Below are positions 50,717 to 59,874 of a DNA stretch of 64,000 nt, piece by piece. Below the pieces are notes generated by a model, which was given only the letters and a program-made list of their open reading frames with translations, did not search any database and had not been told where the DNA came from. This DNA comes from Calothrix sp. NIES-2100. Lineage in GTDB: Bacteria > Cyanobacteriota > Cyanobacteriia > Cyanobacteriales > Nostocaceae. The stretch lies in NCBI RefSeq assembly GCF_002368195.1, contig NZ_AP018178.1:8762645-8826644 (forward strand), given 5' to 3'. A program made the translations under genes and the position numbers. Numbering within the stretch: position 1 is the stretch's first letter; each line of letters starts with the position of its first letter.

Positions 50717-51190
50717 ATGAGTAACAATACAGTGATCCAGTGCAGCCGTAAAATCCCCAAAAACACTAAATCTCTAGACAATAAAGCCCCGCGTAATTGT
50801 GTAGAAACTTTAGGACTTGCAAAGATTCAACGACATCTTTCTATTTGTGCCCAGCAAACAACTGCCAACTGCGGCGCAAAACAAGCTAGTCTGGAATCCT
50901 GGGAATACATAAAAAGGCGATTGCAGAAGCTCAAACTCGACCAACCGCAAAAAAGTCTTCCCCTTTGCATGTTTAGAAATAAAGCCAATTGCTTGCGCGT
51001 TTGTGGTTCTAGACCGATAATGGTGGTTTACCCGGATGGTGTCTGGTATCGTCAAGCAAACCTGGAAGTGATTGAGCGGATCATCCAAGAACACTTGATA
51101 GGCATAATGGTGGTTGAAGAATTTGCATTTTTAACCCATCCTTTGCCAGAAACTTCTCTGGTTGCTTGTGAACATCTGATAGCGGCTTAA
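50717..51190 (+). CDS. thioredoxin-like [2Fe-2S] ferredoxin domain protein
   Basis: The 157-residue protein from ATG 50717, with GGGAG upstream. Residues 35-150 form a thioredoxin-like ferredoxin: Cys in RHLSICAQQTTANCGAK, a second pair in CMFRNKANCLRVCGSRPIMVVYPDGVWYRQ, and EHLIGIMVVEEFAF at the end. The C-x12-C..C-x3-C layout with VxVYPDGxWY is the family sign; electrons are carried by a [2Fe-2S] cluster. In shorter family members this fold is linked to redox regulation. Its partner is unknown. It stands alone beyond the groESL promoter. Confidence 0.75.
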   Translation: MSNNTVIQCSRKIPKNTKSLDNKAPRNCVETLGLAKIQRHLSICAQQTTANCGAKQASLESWEYIKRRLQKLKLDQPQKSLPLCMFRNKANCLRVCGSRPIMVVYPDGVWYRQANLEVIERIIQEHLIGIMVVEEFAFLTHPLPETSLVACEHLIAA

Positions 51191-51523
51191 CATCCGTGAG
51201 GATATCGTAATTAAGTAGTAAGCGCTCTGAAGCGGTGGTTGGTTTGGCGCTAGGGTCATCTTCAGCCAATACTTAACCTGTGAATCGGAAGGATTATTAT
51301 TTAATCAGCATTTTTTCACCCGCCACGGTCAAAGCGATATATAATTACGGATTATATTTACTACTGCTCTACGTATCCTTACTGGACTAGTGCCAATGAT
51401 CTACCAGTCTCTTAACTGCAATCACCGCGCTATGAGACTGACAACAAGCAAAGGCAAGTTAAGTGGGAAAAAAAGACAACATCTCAAATAATCCACCATA
51501 GAGGATAAATATACAAGACCTTG
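51191..51523. other. 330-bp intergenic region
   Basis: Leader region of the Rre1-type regulator. No clear hairpin, repeat or short gene. A GAGGAT sits about 20 bases before ATG 51524, rather far for a ribosome-binding site. Confidence 0.3.
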
Positions 51524-52201
51524 ATGGACCGAAGCGCGACAAGTGCCACTGCTATGAAAGAACCCAGCATGAAAGATCACAAACGACTTCTACTGATTGA
51601 TGATGACCCTAACCTCATCTTGCTGGTGAAGGATTACTTGGAATTCCGGGGATATGAAGTCATCACCGCTGAAAACGGAAGAGAAGCTCTAGAAATTTTA
51701 GAGCATGATGTTCCAGATATGATTATCTGCGACGTGATGATGCCGGAAATGGACGGATATACTTTTGTAGAACAAGTCCGGCAAAATGAACGTACTAGCT
51801 GGATTCCCGTTCTATTCCTTTCAGCTAAGGGACAAAGTGCAGACCGAGTTAAAGGTCTGAATAAAGGTGCTGATGTCTATATGGTCAAGCCCTTTGAGCC
51901 AGAAGAACTCGTAGCGCAAGTAGAATCTTCCCTGAAGCAAACTATCCGTTGGAAAGAACACCAAGCCAAAGGAGGAGAAAATGGTTCTCGTATCCAGGTT
52001 CCCTTCGATGTGCAGTTAACTCCCACCGAACTGAAAGTCGTACAGTTTGTTGCTAGGGGTTTAGCTAACCGGGAAATTGCTGAAGAACTAAATGTCAGTC
52101 AGCGTACCGTTGAAAGCCATGTGTCCAATATGTTGGGCAAAACCAATCTCCATAACCGCACTGAACTAGCGCGGTGGGCGATTGAAAATCAAATGGCTTA
52201 A
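51524..52201 (+). CDS. rre1: NarL/LuxR-type response regulator, Rre1 (Ycf29) group
   Basis: The 225-residue regulator has a receiver (about 20-140) with acidic pair DDD at LLLIDDDPN, phospho-acceptor Asp in ICDVMMPEMDG, and Lys in VYMVKPFEPEE. A LuxR helix-turn-helix follows (LTPTELKVVQFVARGLANREIA, SQRTVESHVSNMLGK). The conserved FLSAKGQSADRVKGLNKGAD segment fits Rre1/Ycf29, a stress-response regulator conserved in cyanobacteria and some plastids. The N-terminal 15 residues are variable, and internal ATGs at 51554 and 51569 are also possible starts. Confidence 0.8.
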   Translation: MDRSATSATAMKEPSMKDHKRLLLIDDDPNLILLVKDYLEFRGYEVITAENGREALEILEHDVPDMIICDVMMPEMDGYTFVEQVRQNERTSWIPVLFLSAKGQSADRVKGLNKGADVYMVKPFEPEELVAQVESSLKQTIRWKEHQAKGGENGSRIQVPFDVQLTPTELKVVQFVARGLANREIAEELNVSQRTVESHVSNMLGKTNLHNRTELARWAIENQMA

Positions 52202-52204
52202 ATA

Positions 52205-52262
52205 GCTATCAGCATTCAGCAGTCAGGTCTTAACTGCTTTGATTGACTGCTGATAGCTGATA
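52205..52262 (+). terminator. long hairpin after the response regulator
   Basis: TATCAGCATTCAGCAGTCA pairs imperfectly with TGACTGCTGATAGCTGATA, followed by TTTAATT. It starts 4 bases after the stop. Confidence 0.65.
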
Positions 52263-52768
52263 GTTTAATTCCTATCGGTCTGCTCCCAAGATGAATTGGC
52301 GCATTTGTGCTCAATCCAATTCAGAAAATTCTTGCATTAAATTTCCAGACCGATAACTTATGAATTGTGAAGCTCAGGATTAAATTTTCTAATTGTGTAC
52401 TTCATAATTCATAACTAATAATAGAGTCCTTGCTCCCTGATTTTGGCAACTCTACCATTTTTGTGAAGTCTAAATGCGGAATCTTCACGCACACCTTCAA
52501 TTTTTTGAGTAAAATTGGTGATTTTGCCTGTGGACTATCATCGGTATTTTATGGTTCACAAGTTAGTAATTATCTGTGCTTTCATTAATTCACGGCCTTT
52601 GACTTAGGGCAAGCTTGATGGATGATGTAAATTTGCCCGATATTGGCTGAGATGACGATGGAGAGATATGACTATTATCGATAGATAGCACTCGCTTGTT
52701 TATATCTGAGTCAAGGTCAGCATCGCCTCATTGTATTGCACCATGAATTTAAGCAAGCGAGTGTTTAT
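52263..52768. other. 506-bp intergenic region
   Basis: No gene seen. A GGACTATC and short direct repeats (TTCATAATTCATAA) occur, without recognised function. Confidence 0.3.
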
Positions 52769-53119
52769 TTACTCAACTAGGGCTATGGGAATTTCAATGA
52801 CAAATTCTGTTCCCACACCAGTTTGAGATTTCGCATGAATAGTACCTTTATGTCTTTCGATAATTTGATAGCTAATAGAAATATCTGCTTCGCTAGCGAG
52901 AATACGATGGATGGCTTCACCAATAATTATTTGGTTATCAATCAGCAGAACTTTGACTAAATTCGTTGTTAACTCAAACTCAGATATGCCATTAGGCACG
53001 GATACTTGCATACTAAAGGGAGGTAATAACATACTGGAACTTTTGGGATTATTTACCCCTGTTCTGTCACTCTCCGAAAACATTTGCCATTTCTGAATTC
53101 TAGAGCTTTTATCTAGCAA
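52769..53119 (-). pseudogene. chimeric remnant of a response regulator and a histidine kinase end
   Basis: The 116-codon frame joins two pieces. Residues about 50-80 (LVKVLLIDNQIIIGEAIHRIL) are the first strand and helix of a receiver domain, with the acidic pair degraded (DN). Residues 81-116 (SYQIIERHKGTIHAKSQTGVGTEFVIEIPI) are the end of a histidine kinase ATPase domain. Most of the receiver, and the kinase core, are missing. A deletion between two homologous junctions would produce this. Not expected to be functional. Confidence 0.6.
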
Positions 53120-53278
53120 GGGTTAACACGATTTTTTTCTAATAACAAATACAACACCCATTTTTTTCTAATAGGATAGCTTGTATTGATTGCCTGATGA
53201 GGCTTCTAGGGATTACCCTCCCGGAGAGTGACAAAAGCGGGTTACAGCAGTTTCCAGGTAATGGAACCACAGATTCTC

Positions 53279-53342
53279 GTAGGGGCACGGCATCCACAAT
53301 CTTCTGGTACATACAATAATATTACTGGTGCCGTGCCCCTAC
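53279..53342. mobile_element. short palindromic MITE-like repeat
   Basis: A 64-bp element with perfect 14-bp inverted ends GTAGGGGCACGGCA / TGCCGTGCCCCTAC. Its ends are related to the outer arms of the nested element at 10480. Confidence 0.65.
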
Positions 53343-53455
53343 CGCGTGGTCTATTTACTTGAAAAACGCTGTAAAAATTAATTGTTATATCATTGCAATT
53401 TAATAATTTTGGTTCTTCAGTAGGTATGATGCTGAAACTTTAATTAAATGTCAAA

Positions 53456-53588
53456 AAGCAAGGAGCAGGGAGCAGGGGAGAAAAACAACCCACAAGGGGT
53501 GGGGCTTAAACCAAGGGAGAAAAGGAGCCGGGGGGCTTTTGCCCACAAGGGGCAAGGTTTGTACCTTTTCCCCTGCCCCCTGCTTCTT
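53456..53588. repeat. GGAGCAGGG-type repeat with inverted C-rich arm
   Basis: AAGGAGCAGGGAGCAGGGG at the left is partly complementary to CCCCTGCCCCCTGCTTCTT at the right; the centre carries two CCCACAAGGGG palindromes. Non-coding and of the same family as other purine-rich heptamer tracts. Confidence 0.55.
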
Positions 53589-53835
53589 ATCAAAATTTTC
53601 CTTTAAAATCAAAGCTTGCAGGCGATTATAGATTCAATTTCAGCGCCAAGGCTTAAACGGTAAGGATAACGCCTGTTGATAACCCTATTCTGGTTAAGAT
53701 GTCTGTCTTAATTAATTATTATAAAAACTGTTTGTGAATTTCTCAGAATTTTAGGGAACTATATTACTAGAACTTTACTGCTTATTCTCGGAATATGACT
53801 CAAAAATCATTATTTTGGGAATTTATATCTATTCA
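53589..53835. other. leader region of the Ser/Thr kinase operon
   Basis: Together with the repeats before it, 716 bases lie between the remnant and the kinase. Nothing further recognised; AT-rich. Confidence 0.3.
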
Positions 53836-55248
53836 ATGAGTTATTGTATCAATCCTCATTGCCCAAAACCTACTGACCCAGCAAATGCAAAAAACCGCAT
53901 TTGTCACAACTGTGGGTCAGATATTCTGTTGCGAGGCCGTTATCGAGTAATCAAAAAACTTGGAAGTGGTGGCTTTGGTCAAACTTTTGAGGTTGATGAT
54001 TCTGGTACGGCTAAAGTTGTAAAAGTACTAACTGAGAATAACTCAAAAGCTATTGAATTGTTTAAGCAAGAAGCAAAAGTTTTGGGTCAGTTGAATAGTA
54101 CGGGAATTCCCAAAGTAGATTCCGATGCTTACTTTACTGTTTTACCTAAAAATAGCTCTGTACCATTGCACTGTTTAGTAATGGAGAAAATTGAGGGTGT
54201 AGATTTAGAAAAATGGATGGAGTCTAACAACTATCAACCTATCTCTCAAGCTCAAGCTGTTAATTGGCTGAAGCAGCTTGTAGAAATTCTCGATTTAGTA
54301 CACGCTCATCAATATTTTCATCGTGATATTAAGCCTCAAAATATCATGCTACGACCAAGTGGACAACTGGTGTTAATTGATTTTGGGGCAGTTAGAGAAG
54401 TTACTACAACTATTTTAGGAGGCAATTCTCATACCAGAATTATTTCACAAGGCTATTCACCGCCAGAACAACAAAATGGTTATTCAGTACAACAGTCAGA
54501 CTTTTTTGCTTTGGGACGGACTTTTATTTTTCTGCTCACAGGTAAAGAACCACAGGATAAAGTTATTTATGATCCTCTGACTAATGAATTGCATTGGCGA
54601 CAATATGCAGTTGATATTTCTCCTTTATTGGCAGATTTAATCGACCATTTAATGGCTCTTACAGCTAGCCAGCGTCCTCAAAATACACAATTTATTTTGC
54701 AGCGTTTGAATAAAATTGAACAGGTGTTAAAGCAACCTCATATTTTAGTAAATACAGCGCAAATAAAATCAAATAATAATAATTCACCTAATTCTTTAGC
54801 GACTGGATCAGTGAGTGGAAGCCTATCAGTTTACACCGCTGCCAGATTAACTAAAAAAAAATTTAAAAATTGGTGCTGGTTTATTATTTTAGGTTTAGGG
54901 TGTTTTGCTATTGCTGCTTTGAACCAGACTAAAAATAAAAACATAGTTGCTACTGAAGAAAAAATACCAAATATTAGTCCTAGTATTTCTAACTCTTCAC
55001 CAGTTGTTAAAATTCCTATATCTGCACCAAAGACTAAAAAAGCTTTGCCCATAAAACTAAAAAACAATGTGACAATTACGAATAAAGGGCAATTACCACC
55101 AAAACCACAATTAGCTAGGAAAAAGTTAGAAAATAAAGCACGTTCAAGTGAACATATAATCGATATCTCACAACCTTGGGAATCAACATATCCTATTTCT
55201 GAGGCTCCAGACAACTTAGAAGATGTAATACGAAAGAGAAAACAATGA
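53836..55248 (+). CDS. Ser/Thr protein kinase with N-terminal zinc ribbon and membrane helix
   Basis: The 470-residue kinase starts at ATG 53836 (MSYCINPHCPKP); an in-frame TTG/ATG upstream adds seven odd residues. The N terminus holds a four-Cys zinc ribbon (CINPHC, then CHNCG), a form common in cyanobacterial kinases. The kinase domain has KLGSGGFGQTF, Lys at AKVVKVL, catalytic HRDIKPQN, DFGAVRE and GYSPPEQ. After about residue 345 there is a membrane helix (WCWFIILGLGCFAIAAL) and a Lys/Pro-rich extracytoplasmic tail of about 100 residues. Its stop overlaps the next gene by 4 bases. Confidence 0.9.
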   Translation: MSYCINPHCPKPTDPANAKNRICHNCGSDILLRGRYRVIKKLGSGGFGQTFEVDDSGTAKVVKVLTENNSKAIELFKQEAKVLGQLNSTGIPKVDSDAYFTVLPKNSSVPLHCLVMEKIEGVDLEKWMESNNYQPISQAQAVNWLKQLVEILDLVHAHQYFHRDIKPQNIMLRPSGQLVLIDFGAVREVTTTILGGNSHTRIISQGYSPPEQQNGYSVQQSDFFALGRTFIFLLTGKEPQDKVIYDPLTNELHWRQYAVDISPLLADLIDHLMALTASQRPQNTQFILQRLNKIEQVLKQPHILVNTAQIKSNNNNSPNSLATGSVSGSLSVYTAARLTKKKFKNWCWFIILGLGCFAIAALNQTKNKNIVATEEKIPNISPSISNSSPVVKIPISAPKTKKALPIKLKNNVTITNKGQLPPKPQLARKKLENKARSSEHIIDISQPWESTYPISEAPDNLEDVIRKRKQ

Positions 55249-56039
55249 TTAAATTAGCTGTTAGAAGTTTAATTAATTTATTTATAACTAGCTCTGCTTT
55301 ATTTTTGATACCGATGAAAAGTGATGCAAGTATTAATATAAAAATAATGACTCAGGTTGCTCAAAGTTGCCAGAGAGATGTATTTTCATCTCAATACCGT
55401 AATCAAATGGGATTGGGTACTATTACTGTTGATGATAGGAATGATAGGGATTTAAAAGACTGTATTAGATATAGATATCATTACTCTTTAGTTTTTTCAC
55501 GATTTCCTTGGCTAATTTCAACAGGAGAAATGCTTCCAGGTTATCCTGGTGCTGTAGTTATTGGAATGCTTGCGAATAAAATAGCATCTTCAACCCGAGA
55601 CAACACAAACATATTAGATTGTCTTGCTAATCAAGATGTTTATAATAGAGGATGCGATTATTTAAGAAATAACATTGCAGAAGGAGGCTTTGTTAGAACT
55701 TTGCAAATAGATCCTCTTTATCCAATTTTTATTTATCCTATTAATAAGGATAATAGCTTATATTTAATACATACTTGTCCGTCTTGCGTTGTTGCTCATA
55801 ATAATGTACGTGGTTCTCAAATAGAAATTTTACAATCTTTTATACAATGGTTTATCACGCTTGATAAGCAGCAGAGAAAAGAATTAATTTCTATTTTAGG
55901 TGATGATAATAACGCTCGCGAATTGAGGCAGACGATATATAATGAAACTGAAACAGCAGTAAATAAATATGAGTCAGTACGACAACAGATTGAGCATCAA
56001 GAACAGGAGCAACGCAGGCAAGAATTAATTGGTAACTAG
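55245..56039 (+). CDS. secreted protein of unknown function, kinase-operon partner
   Basis: The 264-residue protein has an N-terminal signal peptide (SLINLFITSSALFLIPMKSDA). The mature part is rich in Cys pairs (NILDCLANQDVYNRGCDYL, HTCPSCVVAHN), tyrosines and charged residues, and ends in a coiled-coil-like EQRRQE tail. I do not recognise the family. ATG overlaps the kinase stop (ATGA), so translation is coupled, which argues for a joint role, e.g. an extracytoplasmic sensor or substrate of the kinase. That is inference. Confidence 0.7.
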   Translation: MIKLAVRSLINLFITSSALFLIPMKSDASINIKIMTQVAQSCQRDVFSSQYRNQMGLGTITVDDRNDRDLKDCIRYRYHYSLVFSRFPWLISTGEMLPGYPGAVVIGMLANKIASSTRDNTNILDCLANQDVYNRGCDYLRNNIAEGGFVRTLQIDPLYPIFIYPINKDNSLYLIHTCPSCVVAHNNVRGSQIEILQSFIQWFITLDKQQRKELISILGDDNNARELRQTIYNETETAVNKYESVRQQIEHQEQEQRRQELIGN

Positions 56040-56302
56040 TAGTCTATCGCATTAATTCTTAATGCTTGGCAGTGGTCACATACTCGCCTTCTTAAAAAAG
56101 TCGGGTATCTTGCAACTCAGCACAATTAATGCGAGGAAACACTAGTCCTTCTAACTACAGAATTTTGCATTAATTCATAAATATTATCATTTTTTTAAAT
56201 AATAAATTCTTAATTATATTTAACATACTAAATAGCATTTTTGGTATAAAAAAGTAAATACAATCCACCTATATCAATCCATAAGTGAATAATTAATTTT
56301 TT

Positions 56303-56779
56303 ATGTTCAGTAATCCATTTTGTGCTTCTATTCCCGAACCCTCAACTCCATTTGAAAAAGAGATTGATACTTTAATTCAAACCCTGAAAAATCAAGTTAG
56401 TGCAATTTATAAGAAAAATCCACCTTCTTCTTGTATAGGAATGTGGATATATGGAACGAAATTTGAAAACCAAGATATGTTAATATTTAAAATTTCTGCT
56501 GATTCACTAGTAAGAAAGTACAGCCACAACCTGACAGAGACAGAACCTAAAAATCTAAATCAAGCTTATGAATATCTTAAAAAGAAGGCAAATACTAACT
56601 ATATAATCAAGCAGAAAAACCTTGCTATTGAAGTGGCTAAATGGATTGATGATACTCAGTTAGTTTCAAAAGAAGGAAATTTAGATAAGGTTTTAGTTGT
56701 AATAGAAGAGTTAAAAGCTAGAGTCAGTAATTTCAAGGATCGAAAACCTTTTACTTCTGATCCTTTTCAATCAAAATAA
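56303..56779 (+). CDS. hypothetical protein downstream of kinase operon
   Basis: The 158-residue soluble protein has a Pro-rich start (FCASIPEPSTPFEKE), a helical part and a beta motif SSCIGMWIYGTKFENQDMLIFKISADSLVRKY. No family recognised. It is 263 bp after the secreted protein, same strand, so cotranscription is possible. A strong palindromic terminator follows. Confidence 0.55.
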   Translation: MFSNPFCASIPEPSTPFEKEIDTLIQTLKNQVSAIYKKNPPSSCIGMWIYGTKFENQDMLIFKISADSLVRKYSHNLTETEPKNLNQAYEYLKKKANTNYIIKQKNLAIEVAKWIDDTQLVSKEGNLDKVLVVIEELKARVSNFKDRKPFTSDPFQSK

Positions 56780-56799
56780 TCTTAAATTTGTTTAAATAA

Positions 56800-56849
56800 A
56801 AGAGTGCATTAAGGAAGTGATAATACATATCCTCAACTAATGCACTCTT
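56800..56849. terminator. bidirectional terminator
   Basis: AAGAGTGCATTA (56800-56811) pairs perfectly with TAATGCACTCTT (56838-56849) between convergent genes. TATTT follows on the plus strand and TTTATTT on the minus strand. Confidence 0.8.
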
Positions 56850-56869
56850 ATTTACACCTTTGCGCGAAA

Positions 56870-58261
56870 TTAAAATTCAGCGTTTTGCGGTGTACGTGGG
56901 AAGGGTATTACATCCCTAATATTTCCCATCCCCGTCATAAATTGCACAAGTCTTTCAAAACCCAAGCCAAAACCAGCATGGGGAACTGTACCAAAGCGGC
57001 GTAAATCGAGATACCACCACAAATCCTCTGGCTTCATTCCTTGCGCTACTATGCGACGTTCTAGAACATCTAAACGTTCTTCCCGTTGGGAACCGCCAAT
57101 GATTTCGCCGATTTTAGGTGCGAGAATATCCATTGCTCGGACGGTTTTTTCATCATCGCTGAGGCGCATATAGAACGCTTTGATTTGCGCGGGATAATCT
57201 GTGACGATTACTGGCTTTTTAAACAGTTGTTCTGCTAAATAGCGTTCATGTTCCGATTGTAAATCTAAGCCCCAACTCACAGGATAATCAAACTTAACAT
57301 CGGCTTTTTCTAAAAGTTTAATAGCATCTGTATAAGTTAGGCGCTCAAATTTATTATTAATAATATTTTCCGCTGTGGCTAATACAGAGTTATCAATCCG
57401 TTGATTGAAAAAATCCATATCTTCTGGACATTTTGCCAAGACATATTCAAATATATATTTGAGAAACGCCTCAGCTAAATCCATATCACCTTCTAAGTCG
57501 CAAAAAGCCATTTCCGGCTCAACCATCCAAAATTCGGCGAGGTGGCGGGAAGTGTTGGAGTTTTCGGCGCGGAAGGTGGGGCCAAAGGTGTAGACGTTAC
57601 TAAACGCCATCGCCATGACTTCCGCTTCTAATTGGCCGCTAACTGTTAAATAGGTGGGTTTACCAAAAAAGTCTTGGCTGTAATCTACTGCTTGGTTTTC
57701 TGTGCGGGGAATATTTTTTAAATCCAAGCTGGTGACGTTAAAAAGTTCCCCTGCGCCTTCGCAATCGCTAGCAGTGATGATGGGTGTGTGTACCCACAAA
57801 AAGCCTCTTTCTTGGAAAAATTGGTGAATGGCGGTGGAACAAGCGTTTCTGACGCGGAAAACTGCACCAAAGGAATTAGTACGCGATCGCAAATGTCCAA
57901 TAGTACGCAAAAATTCAAAGGAATGGCGTTTCTTTTGCAGTGGATATGTTTCGGGATCAGCTTCCCCGTATGCTTTCAGCGTCTCGGCTTTGAGTTCAAT
58001 CCGCTGTCCTTTACCAAGAGATGCTACCAGTACCCCTGTGACTTCAACAGCAGCACCAGTATTTAATTTTTTCAATATATCTTCGTAGTCTGGCACATCC
58101 TGATTGATAACAACTTGCAAATTAGCTAAGGATGAACCGTCATTAACTTCAATAAAAGCAAACCCTTTAGACTCGCGTTTTGTCCTTACCCAGCCTTGAA
58201 CTAAGAGGGACTCATCAGGTTGACCACTACGTAATATTTCTGCAATCCGTCGGTTTAGCAT
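56870..58261 (-). CDS. asnS: asparaginyl-tRNA synthetase
   Basis: The 463-residue class II enzyme starts at ATG 58261 (MLNRRIAEILRSG). The N-terminal OB-fold anticodon-binding domain (LLVQGWVRTKRESKGFAFIEVNDGS) is followed by class II motif 1, motif 2 (TFRAENSNTSRHLAEFWMVEPE) and motif 3 (GFGLGFERLVQFMTG). ITASDCEGAGELF is the AsnRS-specific signature. It charges tRNA-Asn directly. It stands alone on the minus strand. Confidence 0.97.
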   Translation of the reverse strand: MLNRRIAEILRSGQPDESLLVQGWVRTKRESKGFAFIEVNDGSSLANLQVVINQDVPDYEDILKKLNTGAAVEVTGVLVASLGKGQRIELKAETLKAYGEADPETYPLQKKRHSFEFLRTIGHLRSRTNSFGAVFRVRNACSTAIHQFFQERGFLWVHTPIITASDCEGAGELFNVTSLDLKNIPRTENQAVDYSQDFFGKPTYLTVSGQLEAEVMAMAFSNVYTFGPTFRAENSNTSRHLAEFWMVEPEMAFCDLEGDMDLAEAFLKYIFEYVLAKCPEDMDFFNQRIDNSVLATAENIINNKFERLTYTDAIKLLEKADVKFDYPVSWGLDLQSEHERYLAEQLFKKPVIVTDYPAQIKAFYMRLSDDEKTVRAMDILAPKIGEIIGGSQREERLDVLERRIVAQGMKPEDLWWYLDLRRFGTVPHAGFGLGFERLVQFMTGMGNIRDVIPFPRTPQNAEF

Positions 58262-58400
58262 TTTATACAACTTATTTTTAGCAACGTCAAGAATACGGAG
58301 ATTAGAGAATCTTAACAATTATCCCCATTGAAAATCATGCCACTTGCTACAACTTTGGAAAAGTTCGCAACGCAGTGGCTGCAAAATGTCCCGCTGGGGA

Positions 58401-58769
58401 TCATCTCACGCAGGACTTTAATATCCAGCCTATGATAACGCCCATTCCCCCAAAGCGGACGGCTTGCCAGAACGGTTTCTTGAAGCTACGCCAAGAAAAT
58501 AACTGGCTTTCTAAATTTATTTCTAGCACTTCCAACTGCTGTTTAATCTGCCGTAACTCTGCCTTGATTTCTGGCGTGGGATTTTTATTGTGCTGCAAGT
58601 CTTGACGACGCTGTTGCAATTGTGCTTTGTGTTCCTTGTCGCTTTGCACTTGGGTGTAACGTTCTTTTAAGGATACAAGCGATCGCTCTACTTCTTCGAG
58701 TTCTTGTGCAAATTCTGATTCTGAATTTCCCTCTGGCGAAGAATTAGAAAAATGTTGAGGCGGCTTCAT
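58401..58769 (-). CDS. coiled-coil protein with C-terminal membrane helix
   Basis: The 122-residue protein starts at ATG 58769 (MKPPQHFSNSSP). The middle (ELEEVERSLVSLKERYTQVQ, then LQQRRQDLQHNKNP, then LRQIKQQLEVLEINLES) is strongly coiled-coil, with a basic amphipathic stretch and a hydrophobic end FGGMGVIIGWIL. A tail-anchored membrane protein is likely. It is an uncharacterised cyanobacterial type. It is separated from asnS by 139 bp. Confidence 0.65.
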   Translation of the reverse strand: MKPPQHFSNSSPEGNSESEFAQELEEVERSLVSLKERYTQVQSDKEHKAQLQQRRQDLQHNKNPTPEIKAELRQIKQQLEVLEINLESQLFSWRSFKKPFWQAVRFGGMGVIIGWILKSCVR

Positions 58770-59010
58770 TTTGCAATAGTAAACTATGATTAAATGTGAG
58801 TCTGCCAATAGTCAACTGAAGGCTGAAGTATAAAGGATGAAGTATGAAGTATGAAATTACCCTATCCATAAACCGATGGGGCATAAATAACAAACCCTTT
58901 AAGGGCGAGGTTTGCATCGATTTTCACTTCATCTTTTATCCTTGTTTCAGTCAATAGCTAAAATTCAGACTATGGACTCACTCCGCACTTAAAACTCAGT
59001 ACTCAGAGTC

Positions 59011-59289
59011 ATGTCTCAAACCCAGCTGCCTAAAACCAGTCAACTGAATGAATTTAGCAATTTGGAACTAGCCCAAGCGCTCATGGAGAGGTTAAGCATT
59101 TCCCCTAACGATTGGCATCGCCTCAAGTCTAACCGCAATTCTCGCGCTCGGGAACAAGCTGCCGCCGCAATTGTCTTTCTCCTCAAAGATCAGCCACAGG
59201 AAGCTCTAGCTAGATTAGAACAAGCCGTAGGTTGGTTAGATCGCTCTATTTCTGCTCCCCCTTGTCCCAGTCATGGCGAGAAGAAGTGA
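59011..59289 (+). CDS. small cyanobacterial protein, DUF6439-like
   Basis: The 92-residue helical protein has the run LELAQALMERLSISPNDWHRLKSNRN, then REQAAAAIVFLLKDQPQEALARLEQAVGWLDRSISAPPCPSHG. This closing 'AVGWLDRSISAPPCP' pattern fits a conserved small family of cyanobacteria that I associate with DUF6439. The function is not known. It ends at a purine-rich repeat tract. Confidence 0.7.
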   Translation: MSQTQLPKTSQLNEFSNLELAQALMERLSISPNDWHRLKSNRNSRAREQAAAAIVFLLKDQPQEALARLEQAVGWLDRSISAPPCPSHGEKK

Positions 59290-59405
59290 AGGAGCAGGGG
59301 AGCAGGGGAGCAGGGGAGCAGGGGGACAAGGGGGACAAGGGAGATAAATAAGAAATGCCCAATGCCCAATGCCCAATGCCCAATGCCCAATGCCCCATGC
59401 CCGAT
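59290..59405. repeat. GGAGCAGGGG / GGGGACAAG and CCCAATG heptamer repeats
   Basis: AGCAGGGG four times, then GGGGACAAG, then CCCAATG repeated about six times ending CCCATGCCC. Non-coding. It lies between two convergent genes. Confidence 0.8.
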
Positions 59406-59418
59406 CCCCAACTTTCCA

Positions 59419-59874
59419 TCATCGCCGCAGAGATAGCCTAGGGCGAGTTTCTAGCTGTTTACACAGTCTTAATTCTGTACCTTTGCGGTTCCACTCTACC
59501 TGATCGAAAATCTGATGGAGAAGACAAAGACCTCGACCACTTTCTGCTTCGTCTGGTGGTAGATAGTCTATTGGATCGGTATCATCATCAGATTCAGCAG
59601 TCGGCACAAAGCCTCTTCCTTGGTCTGATATTACCCACCAATATTGATTATCTATTAACGAAAACCGTACTACAACTGTTTTACTAGGATCAAGATTATT
59701 GCCATGTTTGGCTGCATTTACTAAGGCTTCTTGTAGCCCTAGGCGCAGCTCGGCTTGTAATTTTTCGGGAATTTCTGCCAACAGTAGATCTAAGATTGGA
59801 CATAGATAGAGAGTTGAGGCAAAACTAATAGTGCCCCAATAACGTCCTACTGGACGGAGTGAGATGGTAATCAC
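59419..59874 (-). CDS. RsbW-like ATP-binding (anti-sigma/Ser kinase) protein
   Basis: The 151-residue GHKL-type protein starts at GTG 59874 (VITISLRPVGRYW). The N-box is QEALVNAAKHGN, G1 SDQGRGF and G2 SGRGLCLLHQIF, as in HATPase_c_2 proteins such as RsbW/SpoIIAB. These bind or phosphorylate anti-anti-sigma partners; in cyanobacteria they often act in partner-switching. No STAS or PP2C gene is adjacent. It is cytosolic. Confidence 0.85.
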   Translation of the reverse strand: MITISLRPVGRYWGTISFASTLYLCPILDLLLAEIPEKLQAELRLGLQEALVNAAKHGNNLDPSKTVVVRFSLIDNQYWWVISDQGRGFVPTAESDDDTDPIDYLPPDEAESGRGLCLLHQIFDQVEWNRKGTELRLCKQLETRPRLSLRR

